From Alkalicoccus daliensis (GTDB lineage: Bacteria > Bacillota > Bacilli > Bacillales > Salisediminibacteriaceae), in the NCBI RefSeq assembly GCF_900103955.1, contig NZ_FNIL01000009.1:1-64000 (forward strand): a stretch of 64,000 nucleotides of DNA, read 5' to 3'. Within the stretch, counting starts at the first letter, position 1. Each line of letters starts with the position of its first letter. Below the pieces are notes generated by a model that had not been told where the DNA came from, ran no database searches, and saw only the letters and a program-made list of their open reading frames with translations. The position numbers were made by a program, and so were the translations under genes. Below, piece after piece: positions 50,765-60,034 of this stretch.

Positions 50765-50822
50765 AAGATAGCTCAGCCTGCCTAAAGAAATTCTTTCGGG
50801 AAAGACCATAAATTATTAAAAT

Positions 50823-50865
50823 AAAGGCTCTGTTAACGATCCGTGTTAATAGGTGGAGCCTTCGC
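50823..50865 (+). terminator. Weak terminator-like hairpin
   Basis: AAGGCTC pairs with GAGCCTT across a long loop; only moderate T-richness follows. Confidence 0.4.
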
Positions 50866-50952
50866 TTTTCATGAGTACAAAATTGCTTTATACTGATAAA
50901 TAGTTTCGTAAGTCGAAATATTCGAAATTATTTTAAAGGAGGAAGGCAGCAC

Positions 50953-52755
50953 ATGGTAAAAGAAACCTTACATCGGAATCAAATTCCTGAAGAAGAAACC
51001 TGGAACTTAAAGGATTTATTTGAAAGTGAGGCAATATGGAAAAGTGAAGTGGAAGCAGTGCCGAAAGCACTTGAAAAAGTCACTGTTTATAAGAATAGAG
51101 TGGGTGAAAGTGCAACTGACCTGCTGAACTGCCTGGAAGCATGGGATTCTCTTTATACACAGCTTGTACGTGTAGCAACCTATGCAAGCTTAAAAGAATC
51201 ATCCGATGGCGGAGATCCGGAAAATCAGTCCAATTCATCAAAAATAAACAGTCTGGCTGCCGAGGTAAAAGCGAAAACCTCCTTTATAAAATCAGAAATT
51301 TTAGCATTAGATGAAAGCACCCTCCAATCCTTCCTGAACGAAGAACCTGCATTGGAAGATTTTCATAAAACACTGGCAGATTTGTTTGAACAAAAGCCGT
51401 ATCAACTTTCTGCAGAGGCGGAAAATATTCTTGCTTCGTTCAGTGAAATTCATGAGGCCCCATTTATGATCTATGAACGCAGTAAAACTTCGGATATGCG
51501 TTTTCCTTCCTTTACTACCAGTGACGGAAAAACACATCCGCTGACGTTTAACACTTTTGATAAATATGAGGGAGATACAAGCGCAGAGGTTCGCCGCGAA
51601 GCATATAAAACTTTCACGGAGACTCTTCGTTCCTACCAAAGTACATATGCTGCAACTTATGCGACAGAAGTAAGAAAGCAGGTAATCGAGTCACGTCTGA
51701 GAGGTTACGGTTCTGTCACCGAAATGCTGCTGCTTGAGCAGCAGGTTTCAGAAGATATGTATCACCGCCAGCTTGACACTATCCAGGAAGAGCTTGCCCC
51801 TCATATGCGTCGCTTTGCTGCGCTGAAGCAGCGGGTATTAGGTCTGGAGCAGATGACGTATGCAGATTTAAAAGCACCGTTAGATCCTGATTTTGATCCG
51901 GAAATGACTTACGAAGAAGCAGGAGAGCTTGTACTGGAGTCCCTGCAGGTAATGGGACCGGAATATATGGATTTTATGAAAAAAGCACTTGATGAACGCT
52001 GGGTGGACCGTGCAAACAATCATGGGAAACGCTCGGGAGCTTTTTGTTCAAGCCCTTACGGTGTGCATCCCTACATTCTGCTTACCTGGAATAATTCCAT
52101 GCGGGATGCGTTTACCCTCGCGCATGAATTAGGACATGCCGGCCACTTTAGCCTTGCAGGACGCTATCAGCGCATTTCCAATACACGCCCTTCACTGTAC
52201 TTTATTGAAGCGCCGTCAACGATGAATGAAATGCTCCTCAGCCAGCATATTCTAAAAAAATCGAATGATGTTCGTATGAGGCGCTGGGTTATTTTACAGT
52301 CCCTCGGCACTTATTATCACAATTTTGTCACCCACATACTCGAAGGGGAACTCCAGCGTCGTGTGTATAAGCATGCGGATCAGGATACACCGATCACAGC
52401 CAGCTTATTGAATAAGGAGAAGCATGATGTAATTTCATCGTTCTGGGGAGATGCGGTAGAAGTAGATGAAGGTGCAGGACTTACCTGGATGAAGCAGCCG
52501 CATTATTATATGGGATTATACCCTTATACTTATTCTGCAGGTCTTACAGCTTCCACAGCAGCCGCCCAGATTTTTCAGGAAAAAGGACAGCCTGCAGTGG
52601 AGAATTGGATCGCCGCATTAAAAGCGGGAGGTACGAAAAAACCGCTTGAGTTAATGCAGCTGGCAGGGGTCGATATGACAACGAAAGAACCAATACAGAA
52701 AGCAGTCGCATATGTGGGATCTTTAGTTGACGAACTAGAAAAAAGCTTCCGCTGA
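50953..52755 (+). CDS. pepF: Oligoendopeptidase F (M3B metallopeptidase)
   Basis: A 600-residue cytoplasmic zinc peptidase that trims short peptides. The zinc motif HELGH lies at 391-395 (LAHELGHAGHFSL), with the third ligand Glu in EAPSTMNEML. The N-terminal PepF domain (EETWNLKDLFESEAIW; YASLKESSDGG) and C-terminal GLYPYTYSAGLTAS are family hallmarks. Length is typical (about 600). Strong AAAGGAGGAAG site. Confidence 0.92.
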   Translation: MVKETLHRNQIPEEETWNLKDLFESEAIWKSEVEAVPKALEKVTVYKNRVGESATDLLNCLEAWDSLYTQLVRVATYASLKESSDGGDPENQSNSSKINSLAAEVKAKTSFIKSEILALDESTLQSFLNEEPALEDFHKTLADLFEQKPYQLSAEAENILASFSEIHEAPFMIYERSKTSDMRFPSFTTSDGKTHPLTFNTFDKYEGDTSAEVRREAYKTFTETLRSYQSTYAATYATEVRKQVIESRLRGYGSVTEMLLLEQQVSEDMYHRQLDTIQEELAPHMRRFAALKQRVLGLEQMTYADLKAPLDPDFDPEMTYEEAGELVLESLQVMGPEYMDFMKKALDERWVDRANNHGKRSGAFCSSPYGVHPYILLTWNNSMRDAFTLAHELGHAGHFSLAGRYQRISNTRPSLYFIEAPSTMNEMLLSQHILKKSNDVRMRRWVILQSLGTYYHNFVTHILEGELQRRVYKHADQDTPITASLLNKEKHDVISSFWGDAVEVDEGAGLTWMKQPHYYMGLYPYTYSAGLTASTAAAQIFQEKGQPAVENWIAALKAGGTKKPLELMQLAGVDMTTKEPIQKAVAYVGSLVDELEKSFR

Positions 52756-52768
52756 AAATAAAATTACT

Positions 52769-52808
52769 GCCCCTTCATGAGATGAAAATTTATTGGAGGG
52801 GCTTTTTA
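52769..52808 (+). terminator. Terminator of pepF
   Basis: GCCCCT pairs with AGGGGC followed by TTTTTA; a family-B element starts five bases later. Confidence 0.65.
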
Positions 52809-52812
52809 TAAT

Positions 52813-52956
52813 TTAAGGCTGCCTTGAAAACAGCTTTTTATTAGAAGGTATGTCAAGATGCTCCCCTCCCGGCAAGCCCTTGGGGAAGCCTCTCCGAAAG
52901 TGAAGCAGTATTATTACTTCTTTTCAGCAAAATTTTATTTTCAAGGCAGCCATTAA
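52813..52956 (+). mobile_element. MITE-like element, family B (complete, 144 bp)
   Basis: Bounded by inverted repeats TTAAGGCTGCCTTGAAAA and TTTTCAAGGCAGCCATTAA. The body (CAAGCCCTTGGGGAAGCC, CGAAAGTG) matches 15492-15573 in inverse orientation. No ORF. It lies just after the pepF terminator. The remaining 183 bases to the next gene show nothing. Confidence 0.75.
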
Positions 52957-53139
52957 AGAAAAAGTACCATAGAATTATTTTTTTATGGGAATTCACAGGC
53001 GAAACCAGGGAAAATAGGAGGAAAATGGATCTTTGAAATAGAAGGAAGTAATGAGCTCTGCAGGCAGAAGAAGTGCTTGCACCAGGAGAAATGCGTTTGG
53101 ATGAATTAAAAACAGACATTTAAACTAGGAGGAAATATA

Positions 53140-53475
53140 ATGAATAAGATATTGGGAGCCGTGGGCGCAGGTGCAGCAATTATTGGCATTATTGGAGCTG
53201 CAGCTTACTATTTGAACAGTATGGAAGTATTCGTGATTACAAGCTTAATAGTAATTGCTCTTCTTTTTATCCCCTTGTTAGTTCAATTGATGAAAATAAA
53301 AGGAGGAAGTAAACCTACACTGTTCGGAGCCTCAAAACCGGGTTCTTTCTCTACGATAAGCCATGCTCAGGAAAAGGGAGAAACAAGAGTGCCGGAAAAA
53401 GTTTATATTGCAGCTATCGCCGGACTTGCGGCGCTTCTTATCTTCCTGCTCGCAGCAGCCATACAGCTCCTTTAA
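53140..53475 (+). CDS. Membrane protein of unknown function, 111 residues
   Basis: Three hydrophobic helices: GAGAAIIGIIGAAAYYL, EVFVITSLIVIALLFIPLLV and, near the C-terminus, VYIAAIAGLAALLIFLLAAAI. A polar loop lies between helices two and three (SKPTLFGASKPGSFSTISHAQEKG). AGGAGGAAATATA precedes the ATG. A small broken ORF follows after 15 bases. No family recognised. Confidence 0.65.
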   Translation: MNKILGAVGAGAAIIGIIGAAAYYLNSMEVFVITSLIVIALLFIPLLVQLMKIKGGSKPTLFGASKPGSFSTISHAQEKGETRVPEKVYIAAIAGLAALLIFLLAAAIQLL

Positions 53476-53490
53476 AGAAAGGGTGATTCT

Positions 53491-53667
53491 TTGGCATCTC
53501 TAAAAAAGAAAAAATACCAGACTTAGTCAAGGAAACTTTTGCTCTTGCTGCTTACATTATTTTATACTGCAGTCTGCACTTTTCTTTATAAAGAAATTAC
53601 CGCAGAGGAGAAAGAGAAGAACAAATGGCAGGGCAGGAGTAATTTCCGGCTGGAAGTATACCTGTGA
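53491..53667 (+). pseudogene. Small membrane-protein ORF interrupted by amber stop
   Basis: From TTG at 53491 (after AAAGGGTGA) codons read MASLKKKKYQT, then TAG at 53524, then SRKLLLLLLTLFYTAVCTFL and a basic/acidic tail ending EVYL before TGA. The phase is open apart from that single codon, with a membrane helix after it. It looks like a 58-residue membrane protein with a nonsense mutation. Alternatives: chance frame. Confidence 0.35.
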
Positions 53668-53699
53668 AAAGCGCTAATATTAATATCTTTTAATACCTG

Positions 53700-53738
53700 A
53701 AAGAACTGTTCTGGTAAGCAATCAGAACAGTTCTTTTT
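53700..53738. terminator. Bidirectional terminator
   Basis: AAGAACTGTTCTG pairs with CAGAACAGTTCTT, between convergent genes. Confidence 0.85.
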
Positions 53739-53747
53739 AGTGGGCTA

Positions 53748-54452
53748 TTATTTTAATTTCACAGGTGTCTTTTTAATTATCTGGAGTACAGCCGCACTCG
53801 TCAGAGCAGTAAGGCCGAGAGTGAGAAGTAAAGCCAGGGGAATTGGTACATCAAATTGATGTAAACCGGTGCCGAAAAAAGCAAATTCCGTCTCCCAGAT
53901 AATGCTCTCCAGCAGGAGAATAAATAAACCTGCTGCTACAAAACCAAGTCCTCTCAGCCAGCCAAAACGATAAAACCCTGAAGTAATTATCATGCCGAGA
54001 GCATAGTAGAGCATGAGCGTGAAAGAGTAAGTGAAAAAAGCGGAAATACTGTAAGTCAGCATGGTTGTTTCATTGATCGCTGAAACGGCAGGGAGACCCG
54101 GGCGAATCAGATGTTCCAGGCCGCTGATAAGAAAAACAAGTACTGTAAGAGTAAGAGCTACAAGAACAAACGCTGTGATAGAAGATTGAAAAAACAATTT
54201 TCTCGTCTTTCCGTATTCTATAAACATTCCGAGAAACACATATACAGACATAAGACCAGCCACAAGCATGAAAATTTTATTGGATTGATAAGCAAATTCA
54301 ACAAATGAAGTAAGAGGGGTTTCTGTCTCTGGAAAATAAATTTCTATAAAGTACATGCCGATCCGAATCAGTGCTATTATCCCGACAAACCAGTACAGCC
54401 ATTTCAGCTGCTGAAAATATAAGTTGCCGGTGTTTCTTTTTATTTCATTCAT
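53748..54452 (-). CDS. Membrane protein, probable permease of YtrA-type ABC operon
   Basis: A 234-residue membrane protein with about six helices (WLYWFVGIIALIRIGMYF, KIFMLVAGLMSVYVFLGMF, ITAFVLVALTLTVLVFLI and others) and a short basic C-terminus. It overlaps the ATPase gene by 8 bases, implying coupled translation and partnership. Likely the permease; no clear substrate. Operon order: GntR regulator, ATPase, permease. Confidence 0.75.
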   Translation of the reverse strand: MNEIKRNTGNLYFQQLKWLYWFVGIIALIRIGMYFIEIYFPETETPLTSFVEFAYQSNKIFMLVAGLMSVYVFLGMFIEYGKTRKLFFQSSITAFVLVALTLTVLVFLISGLEHLIRPGLPAVSAINETTMLTYSISAFFTYSFTLMLYYALGMIITSGFYRFGWLRGLGFVAAGLFILLLESIIWETEFAFFGTGLHQFDVPIPLALLLTLGLTALTSAAVLQIIKKTPVKLK

Positions 54453-55326
54453 CTGATTCCGCTCCTTTCGTTAAATTCGTAAATACATCCTGTACAGTCA
54501 CATTGCCAATTTTGAGCCCCTCATTTTCTATTTCCTGTATTAATGCGTCGTTAAGTTCTTCAAAAACAATAACTGATTTGGTCCCTCCAAGCTGCTGTTC
54601 TTTTAATACCTTCATATTGGCTGAGAGACGATCTACTCTTGATGCTTCGCCGGTGATGGAAGCTCCTTGTGACAGTAGCTCTTCATAGCCTTTATGAAGC
54701 AGGAGTTTTCCTTTGTGTAAGATAATAACTTCATCAAACAAATGCTCCATCTCTGAAATTAAATGTGTGGACAACAGAATGATGCGCGGATCCTTCAGTT
54801 GCTCCTCAAGAATTATTTCATAGAAAAGCTCCCTTGCAGGGGCGTCCATCCCGGTATAGGCTTCATCGAAAATAGTAATGGGAGCTTTCGTGGCCATTCC
54901 TTTAATCACCTGAAAAATCGAAGCCATCCCTGTGGAATGTTTATGCATCGGTTTCTTCAGGTCAAGCTGGAATCGATCAGCTAAAGAGAAGGCGAAATCA
55001 AGATCAAAGTTCGGCATAAACTTCGACGCCTCATTTAATATATCTTTTCCTTTCTCATATTCATCTTCAAATTTTCTCTGGAAAGTAAAGTGCACGTGCT
55101 GTGTCTGCTGCACATTTTCAAATAATGTTTCATCATTCAGCGTAAGTGAACCGCTCGTTGGCATTTTATAGTTAGCGAGGAGCGAAAGGAGAGAAGTTTT
55201 TCCCGCCCCATTTCTGCCGAGTAATCCATAAATTCCCGGCTGATGAATACTGAAAGAAATATCAGTTAAAGCCGTCTGCCTGCCGTAAATAAGATTTACA
55301 TGGTCCAGCTCAATTTTCATAGTCAT
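54445..55326 (-). CDS. ABC ATPase of YtrA-type operon
   Basis: A 293-residue ATPase: Walker A GRNGAGKTS, a poorly conserved signature HSTGMASIFQV, Walker B ITIFDEAYTGMD (Glu replaced position is Ala-adjacent) and switch STHLISEM. Similar to ATPases paired with GntR-type regulators in antibiotic- or envelope-stress exporters. ATG at 55326 after AAAGGGAG; it overlaps the regulator gene by 17 bases. Confidence 0.82.
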   Translation of the reverse strand: MTMKIELDHVNLIYGRQTALTDISFSIHQPGIYGLLGRNGAGKTSLLSLLANYKMPTSGSLTLNDETLFENVQQTQHVHFTFQRKFEDEYEKGKDILNEASKFMPNFDLDFAFSLADRFQLDLKKPMHKHSTGMASIFQVIKGMATKAPITIFDEAYTGMDAPARELFYEIILEEQLKDPRIILLSTHLISEMEHLFDEVIILHKGKLLLHKGYEELLSQGASITGEASRVDRLSANMKVLKEQQLGGTKSVIVFEELNDALIQEIENEGLKIGNVTVQDVFTNLTKGAESDE

Positions 55327-55699
55327 TGTAAAGTCTCCCTTTCTTTTCACGGATTAAAGAAATTAACTCTTCCTCAGATATATGAAGCTTCTCTGCTTCT
55401 CTTAAAAACTCAGTAATGTGCTCTTCTGCAAACACTCTGCGGCGTTTAGCAATAAGTTTTTCTTTTGCTTTTTCCGATACAAACATACCGACACCTCTTT
55501 TTTTAAATAATATTTCTTCCTCTACGAGTTCGGTAACGCCTTTCGCGATGGTAAGGTGATTAACTTTATAAAAAGCTACGAGCTCATTTGTGGAAGGGGC
55601 TTTATCCCCTTCCTGCAGCCGATCATCCAGTATCTGGTCTTCAATTTCTTCTTTGATCTGTTTAAAAATAGGCTTTTTAGAATGAAAATCTCTGCTCAT
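55310..55699 (-). CDS. GntR-family (YtrA-like) repressor
   Basis: A 129-residue regulator: winged helix IFKQIKEEIEDQILDDRLQEGDKAPSTNELVAFYKVNHLTIAKGVTELVEEEILFKKRGVGMFV and a short helical tail typical of the YtrA subfamily. Such repressors control the ABC genes downstream; induction is often by cell-wall-active compounds. A 20-bp palindrome upstream (55727) is the likely operator. ATG with AAAGGTGGTGAT in front. Confidence 0.88.
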   Translation of the reverse strand: MSRDFHSKKPIFKQIKEEIEDQILDDRLQEGDKAPSTNELVAFYKVNHLTIAKGVTELVEEEILFKKRGVGMFVSEKAKEKLIAKRRRVFAEEHITEFLREAEKLHISEEELISLIREKKGRLYNDYEN

Positions 55700-55726
55700 T
55701 CAATATCACCACCTTTAGTTATAAGG

Positions 55727-55746
55727 TTATATAGTTATGTATATAA
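55727..55746. promoter_or_regulatory. Palindromic operator of YtrA-like operon
   Basis: TTATATA-GTTATG-TATATAA, 28 bases before the regulator start. Confidence 0.55.
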
Positions 55747-55925
55747 GTATATATCAAAATAAAATTATGTCAATTATTTCATTCTATATTTGAAATAACT
55801 ATTCAATACGAGATGAAAAATTAATTCAAATAATTTAAAAAACTCTTTTCATTTATACATTTATTTCATATGATAAGAAGAGTATCATTTATCATAATTC
55901 AAATTACCTAATAGGGGGCGTGTTT

Positions 55926-57410
55926 TTGGTGAGAAGTGTATCAGAATTGAAGTTGATTGATTTGAAGACGAAAAATTTAATTGCGGTCTGCCTTTTTAGC
56001 CTGGCTCTTGTAGCAGGGTCTTTACTTAATTTATTTACACAGCAGTGGGTCACAATGGTTATTTACCTGGGGTTATTGTTCACTATCGTCATCATTTACT
56101 GTCTTTTTACCTATTTACTGCATAAGCCTTCCTATTTTCCTATATTTCTAGTAATTATTGCTTATAGTTTTGCAACAGCAGCGATTTTTATTATGGGTGG
56201 CGGCTTCGGCGTAGGAACAATTTATTTTGCGCTGCTTTTCTTGTCGACGGTTCATTTATACCGCTATGTATTTTTCATTGGCTTTATTGCAGGAGCTGCG
56301 GGACATATTATTAATGCTTATTTCAGTACAGTGAACGCTGCTGAACTGCAGGCAAACCTTCCGACAATTTTTATCTCTTATATGCTTGCCGGAATACTTG
56401 CCTATGCGATTCTCAGTCTTAGTCTGAAACAAACAAAACAGCTTGATCTTTATTTGCAGCAAAGTGAAAAAGACGCAGCTGAGAAAGAAGCAGAACGCCA
56501 TGAATTGCAGGAACAGGTGAATCATCTTGTAAATGAAATCTCAGAAATGAGCAGCAGAATTCAGGATAATATATCTGCACAGTCAGAAATGGCGATTGCA
56601 GTAAATGAAATCGCTGTAGGGACGACTTCGCAGAGTGAGCAGATCCAGTCAATTTCCACAGACTCATCTAATATGACTGACAGTATGCAGCACATTCGTT
56701 CAGAAGCTGACAAGCTTGCAGCAGTATCTATCTCTGCAGAAAAAGGTACGAAAGAAGCAGTAGAGCGTTCCAGAGAATTAAATCAGGAAATGGAAGCCTA
56801 TGAAAAAGAACTGTATGAATTAAATTCGAATTTCCAGCGGCTTACCGAAAAAATTCAGGAAACAAATCTTTTATCTGAGGATATTATTCAAGTGAGCGTG
56901 CAAACGAATTTACTCGCTTTAAATGCTTCTATAGAGGCAGCAAGAGCAGGAGAAGCAGGGAAGGGATTTGCTGTGGTGGCGGACGAAATCCGTAAGCTTG
57001 CAGAAACCTCCAACACTGCAGCAGAAAAAATCACTGCAAATCTGCGGGAAGTTAACAGTACGAATGAAGAAGCCCTTGTGCAAATGAAGAAAAGCAGCCA
57101 GACAGTTACTTCTCAAAAAGAACGAACCACTTCCGTGGGAACGGCACTGCAGGAGCTGGAAAGTGTGATGAGTGAGATCCAGCAGACATTAAAATTCTTT
57201 AGCCAGCGGGCTGCTTCTACAGAAGAAACCTCAAAGAAAATTGATGCTACTACTTCAGATTTTGCTTCTGTCATAGAAGAAGCTTCTGCTGGAGCAGAAG
57301 AGGTAAGTGCAACAATTGAAAATTTAAATGAGCAGAATTCATGGATCGGCGCACAGATGAAAGAAACAGAAGCAAGAGTGAAAAGTCTGGCGCGTACGGA
57401 AACAAATTAA
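55926..57410 (+). CDS. Methyl-accepting chemotaxis-type receptor without external sensor
   Basis: A 494-residue signal transducer: about six closely spaced N-terminal helices (residues 15-180) with almost no extracellular loop, then a coiled-coil signalling region. The receptor tip is [33 protein letters not shown], exact for MCPs; no HAMP is obvious. It may sense membrane state or energy. The start is uncertain: TTG 55926 gives the best spacing from AGGGGG; GTG 55929 is possible. Followed by a terminator. Confidence 0.85.
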   Translation: MVRSVSELKLIDLKTKNLIAVCLFSLALVAGSLLNLFTQQWVTMVIYLGLLFTIVIIYCLFTYLLHKPSYFPIFLVIIAYSFATAAIFIMGGGFGVGTIYFALLFLSTVHLYRYVFFIGFIAGAAGHIINAYFSTVNAAELQANLPTIFISYMLAGILAYAILSLSLKQTKQLDLYLQQSEKDAAEKEAERHELQEQVNHLVNEISEMSSRIQDNISAQSEMAIAVNEIAVGTTSQSEQIQSISTDSSNMTDSMQHIRSEADKLAAVSISAEKGTKEAVERSRELNQEMEAYEKELYELNSNFQRLTEKIQETNLLSEDIIQVSVQTNLLALNASIEAARAGEAGKGFAVVADEIRKLAETSNTAAEKITANLREVNSTNEEALVQMKKSSQTVTSQKERTTSVGTALQELESVMSEIQQTLKFFSQRAASTEETSKKIDATTSDFASVIEEASAGAEEVSATIENLNEQNSWIGAQMKETEARVKSLARTETN

Positions 57411-57446
57411 ATGCTGTATTTGCAGAAAATATTATAATTAGTGCTG

Positions 57447-57487
57447 AACAGCCGTGCCTGAAAAGTAAAAGGGCACGGCTGTTTTTT
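57447..57487 (+). terminator. Rho-independent terminator
   Basis: AACAGCCGTGCC pairs with GGCACGGCTGTT followed by TTTT. Confidence 0.88.
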
Positions 57488-57711
57488 ATGTCTTTATAAA
57501 AAGTGCATGGTAAATTTCGTGAAATATATCGAAAGGAAAGAGTTTTTAACAGTAGAAGAAAGGGAAAATACAAAGATATTCTGTTTTGTATGCTTATTCT
57601 TTTAGGTTCTTTTATCAGAAGCATAGAATAAGAAAGATAACCTGACAGAAGAATGTAATTAATCTCGTATAAAAGATAAGCTGTAAGAAATGAGTATCAG
57701 GAGGAGACCGT
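57488..57711. other. Intergenic region upstream of arcA
   Basis: AT-rich; no Fnr box or ORF seen. Ribosome site CAGGAGGAG just before arcA. Confidence 0.35.
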
Positions 57712-58938
57712 ATGAAACAGCCAATTCAAATTAACTCTGAAATAGGAAAACTGACTTCTGTTCTGCTGCACCGACCGGGAAAAGAAATTGAAAACTTAAC
57801 ACCCGACTCGATGGAGCAGCTTTTATTTGATGATATTCCTTATCTTCCCGCAATGCAGAAAGAGCATGATTTTTTTGCAGATGCATTGCGGCAGAGAGAT
57901 ATTGAAGTTCTTTATATTGACCAATTAATGATCGACACTTTTGAGACAGAAGAAGTAAAAAGATTGTTTGTAGACCGAATGCTGCAGGAATCCCGTTTAA
58001 CAGCGAATGGATCATCTGAAGCACTGAAAAATTATTTGCTGGAAATGGATTCAAAGCAGCTGATTGACAGTATGATCGCAGGTGTATTAAAAGAGGACCT
58101 GAAGGAACAAAAGAAACAGCATTTATATGAAATGATGTCCCGTCACTATCCATTTTATCTGGATCCTATGCCGAATCTTTACTTTACCAGGGATCCCGCT
58201 GCAGGAATCGGTTCCGGCATTTCCATTAATCCGATGAGCCAGCATGCAAGGCAGCGTGAATCTCTGTTTGTAGAGCATATCATTCATCATCACCCTCGTT
58301 TTGCTTCTGCGGACACTCCTGTCTGGATGGATCGAAACTTTGACTTTCCTATTGAAGGGGGAGATGAACTCGTATTGAGTGAATCGGTCCTGGCAATTGG
58401 GGTGAGTGAAAGAACTTCCGCAAGAGCTGTAGAGCATATTGCGAAAAACCTGTTCAATGGAAACAGCAAAGTGGAAAAAGTTGTAGCAGTGGAAATTCCT
58501 AAAAAACGCGCTTCTATGCACTTAGACACTGTATTTACAATGGTTGATTATGATCAGTTTACTACGCACGCCCAGGTGGTGGATAAGGATGGACATATGA
58601 ATATCTTTATTCTGGAAAGAGGGGACCCGCTGCGCATTTCAAAAAGAACCAATTTAAAAGAAACGCTGAAGGAAGTATTAAAGCTTTCAGAAGTGAATTT
58701 AATTCCTTGCGGGGGAGAAGATAAAATAGCCTCTGCGAGAGAGCAGTGGAACGATGGCTCCAACACACTCGCAATAGCTCCAGGAAGCGTAGTAACTTAC
58801 GAAAGAAATTACGTCTCTAACGATCTGTTAAGGGAAAACGGAATAGAGGTAATCGAAGTGCAGAGTTCTGAACTTGTACGAGGAAGAGGAGGACCGCGCT
58901 GTATGAGCATGCCGCTTACAAGAGAGCCTTTAAAATAA
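57712..58938 (+). CDS. arcA: Arginine deiminase
   Basis: A 408-residue enzyme converting arginine to citrulline and ammonia. Full family motifs: [53 protein letters not shown] and the nucleophile Cys397 in [10 protein letters not shown]. Normally part of arcABDC for ATP generation and ammonia release; here it stands alone with its own terminator, so partners must be elsewhere or its role is acid/ammonia homeostasis. Note the related but distinct enzyme at 16705. Confidence 0.93.
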   Translation: MKQPIQINSEIGKLTSVLLHRPGKEIENLTPDSMEQLLFDDIPYLPAMQKEHDFFADALRQRDIEVLYIDQLMIDTFETEEVKRLFVDRMLQESRLTANGSSEALKNYLLEMDSKQLIDSMIAGVLKEDLKEQKKQHLYEMMSRHYPFYLDPMPNLYFTRDPAAGIGSGISINPMSQHARQRESLFVEHIIHHHPRFASADTPVWMDRNFDFPIEGGDELVLSESVLAIGVSERTSARAVEHIAKNLFNGNSKVEKVVAVEIPKKRASMHLDTVFTMVDYDQFTTHAQVVDKDGHMNIFILERGDPLRISKRTNLKETLKEVLKLSEVNLIPCGGEDKIASAREQWNDGSNTLAIAPGSVVTYERNYVSNDLLRENGIEVIEVQSSELVRGRGGPRCMSMPLTREPLK

Positions 58939-58956
58939 ATGAGTGAATAACATATA

Positions 58957-58986
58957 AAAAAGAAGCCTGGGGAAGGCTTCTTTTTT
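58957..58986 (+). terminator. Rho-independent terminator of arcA
   Basis: AGAAGCC pairs with GGCTTCT followed by TTTTTT. Confidence 0.85.
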
Positions 58987-59314
58987 GTGAACTGCAGAGT
59001 ATTCCCAGAACTTTTTCAAAGGTAAGAAGGTAGCCGGCGGGGCAGGGCCGGTCAATTTATTCTCTAAACAAGCCGGGCTGGGCAGTTTAGAGTTTCATGG
59101 CGTTTTCCTTCGATAATTTACTAAGGGGAAAAGAGTGTCCTGTAATATTTCTGCAGTTCCAACCAAAATGAGATTTGATATAAGCGTAACGCTAAAAAAA
59201 GAGAGATTCAAGAATCACTAGAAATATAAATATTAGTTTACTAATATTTAAACGGAGAAAAGAGAAAAACTTCCACATTCTCTTTCCATAGCAGCTTTTT
59301 TTCAGAGAAACATA
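58987..59314. other. Intergenic region between convergent arcA and SDR with structured block
   Basis: CTCTAAAC (59062-59069) pairs with GTTTAGAG (59085-59092), and CCGG at 59034 with CCGG at 59048, forming a compact GC-rich fold in an otherwise AT-rich gap. No ORF and no riboswitch class recognised. Confidence 0.4.
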
Positions 59315-60028
59315 TTAAAAAGGATTCGTCCCCCACATTGCAGCGGTTTTAATGAAGGTACGCTGTTCCAATTTCAACTGGGAGACCATGTATTCTGCTA
59401 AGTCTTCGGCCTGCATGAACTTATCAGGATTTCTTTCCCCATCCCCTCTGGTTAAGTCTGTTTCTACCAGGCTGGGTGTTAAAGCGCTGACTCGTATGTT
59501 ATAGTGGCGCACTTCCTGCATTAAAGATTCACTGAGACCAAGAACAGCGAATTTTGAAGCACTGTAGGCGCTGGATCCTTTTGTTCCTTTTAACCCGGAC
59601 ATGGAAGAGATATTAATAATGTCCCCTTTATTTTTTTTCATCATACCCGGCAGCGCAGCTTTCGTAATATGCACCGTTCCCATTACATTTACCTGAAATA
59701 CTTTTTCCCACTCTTCTGTGGAAATATCCAAAAAATCACCTTTTGTTCCGATACCGGCATTATTAATAATGATATCAAAAGCGCCAAGCTCATCTTCCAG
59801 CTGCTTAACGGCTTGTTGTACTTCTTCCTCTTTTGAAATATCTACTCCTGCAGAAGCAAAACTGATATCCGCATCTGAGAGCTCTTCTATGATTTCCTGG
59901 AGACTTTTTTGAGAGGTAGCGATCAGTCCAAGATGAACACCTTCTTTTGCCAGCGCTCTCGCTGCAGCCTTTCCAATTCCTCTGCTTGCGCCAGTGATAA
60001 GTGCGGTTTTTCCTTTTAATGACTGCAT
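59315..60028 (-). CDS. SDR-family oxidoreductase (FabG-like)
   Basis: A 237-residue 3-oxoacyl-reductase-like SDR: TGASRGIGKAAA, NNAGIGTKGDF, Ser in ISSMSGLKG and YSASK. The Arg in TGASRG favours NADPH. The C-terminus (FIKTAAMWGTNPF) ends early relative to FabG. It is 6 bases downstream of the CNNM gene, on the same strand, and so probably cotranscribed. Substrate unknown. Confidence 0.85.
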   Translation of the reverse strand: MQSLKGKTALITGASRGIGKAAARALAKEGVHLGLIATSQKSLQEIIEELSDADISFASAGVDISKEEEVQQAVKQLEDELGAFDIIINNAGIGTKGDFLDISTEEWEKVFQVNVMGTVHITKAALPGMMKKNKGDIINISSMSGLKGTKGSSAYSASKFAVLGLSESLMQEVRHYNIRVSALTPSLVETDLTRGDGERNPDKFMQAEDLAEYMVSQLKLEQRTFIKTAAMWGTNPF

Positions 60029-60034
60029 TTTTTA

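Noticed and set aside
59031-59110. Riboswitch (c-di-GMP or cobalamin type)
   Set aside because: Individual words such as TAGCCGG recall known classes but the conserved cores are missing and it lies 3' to both genes.
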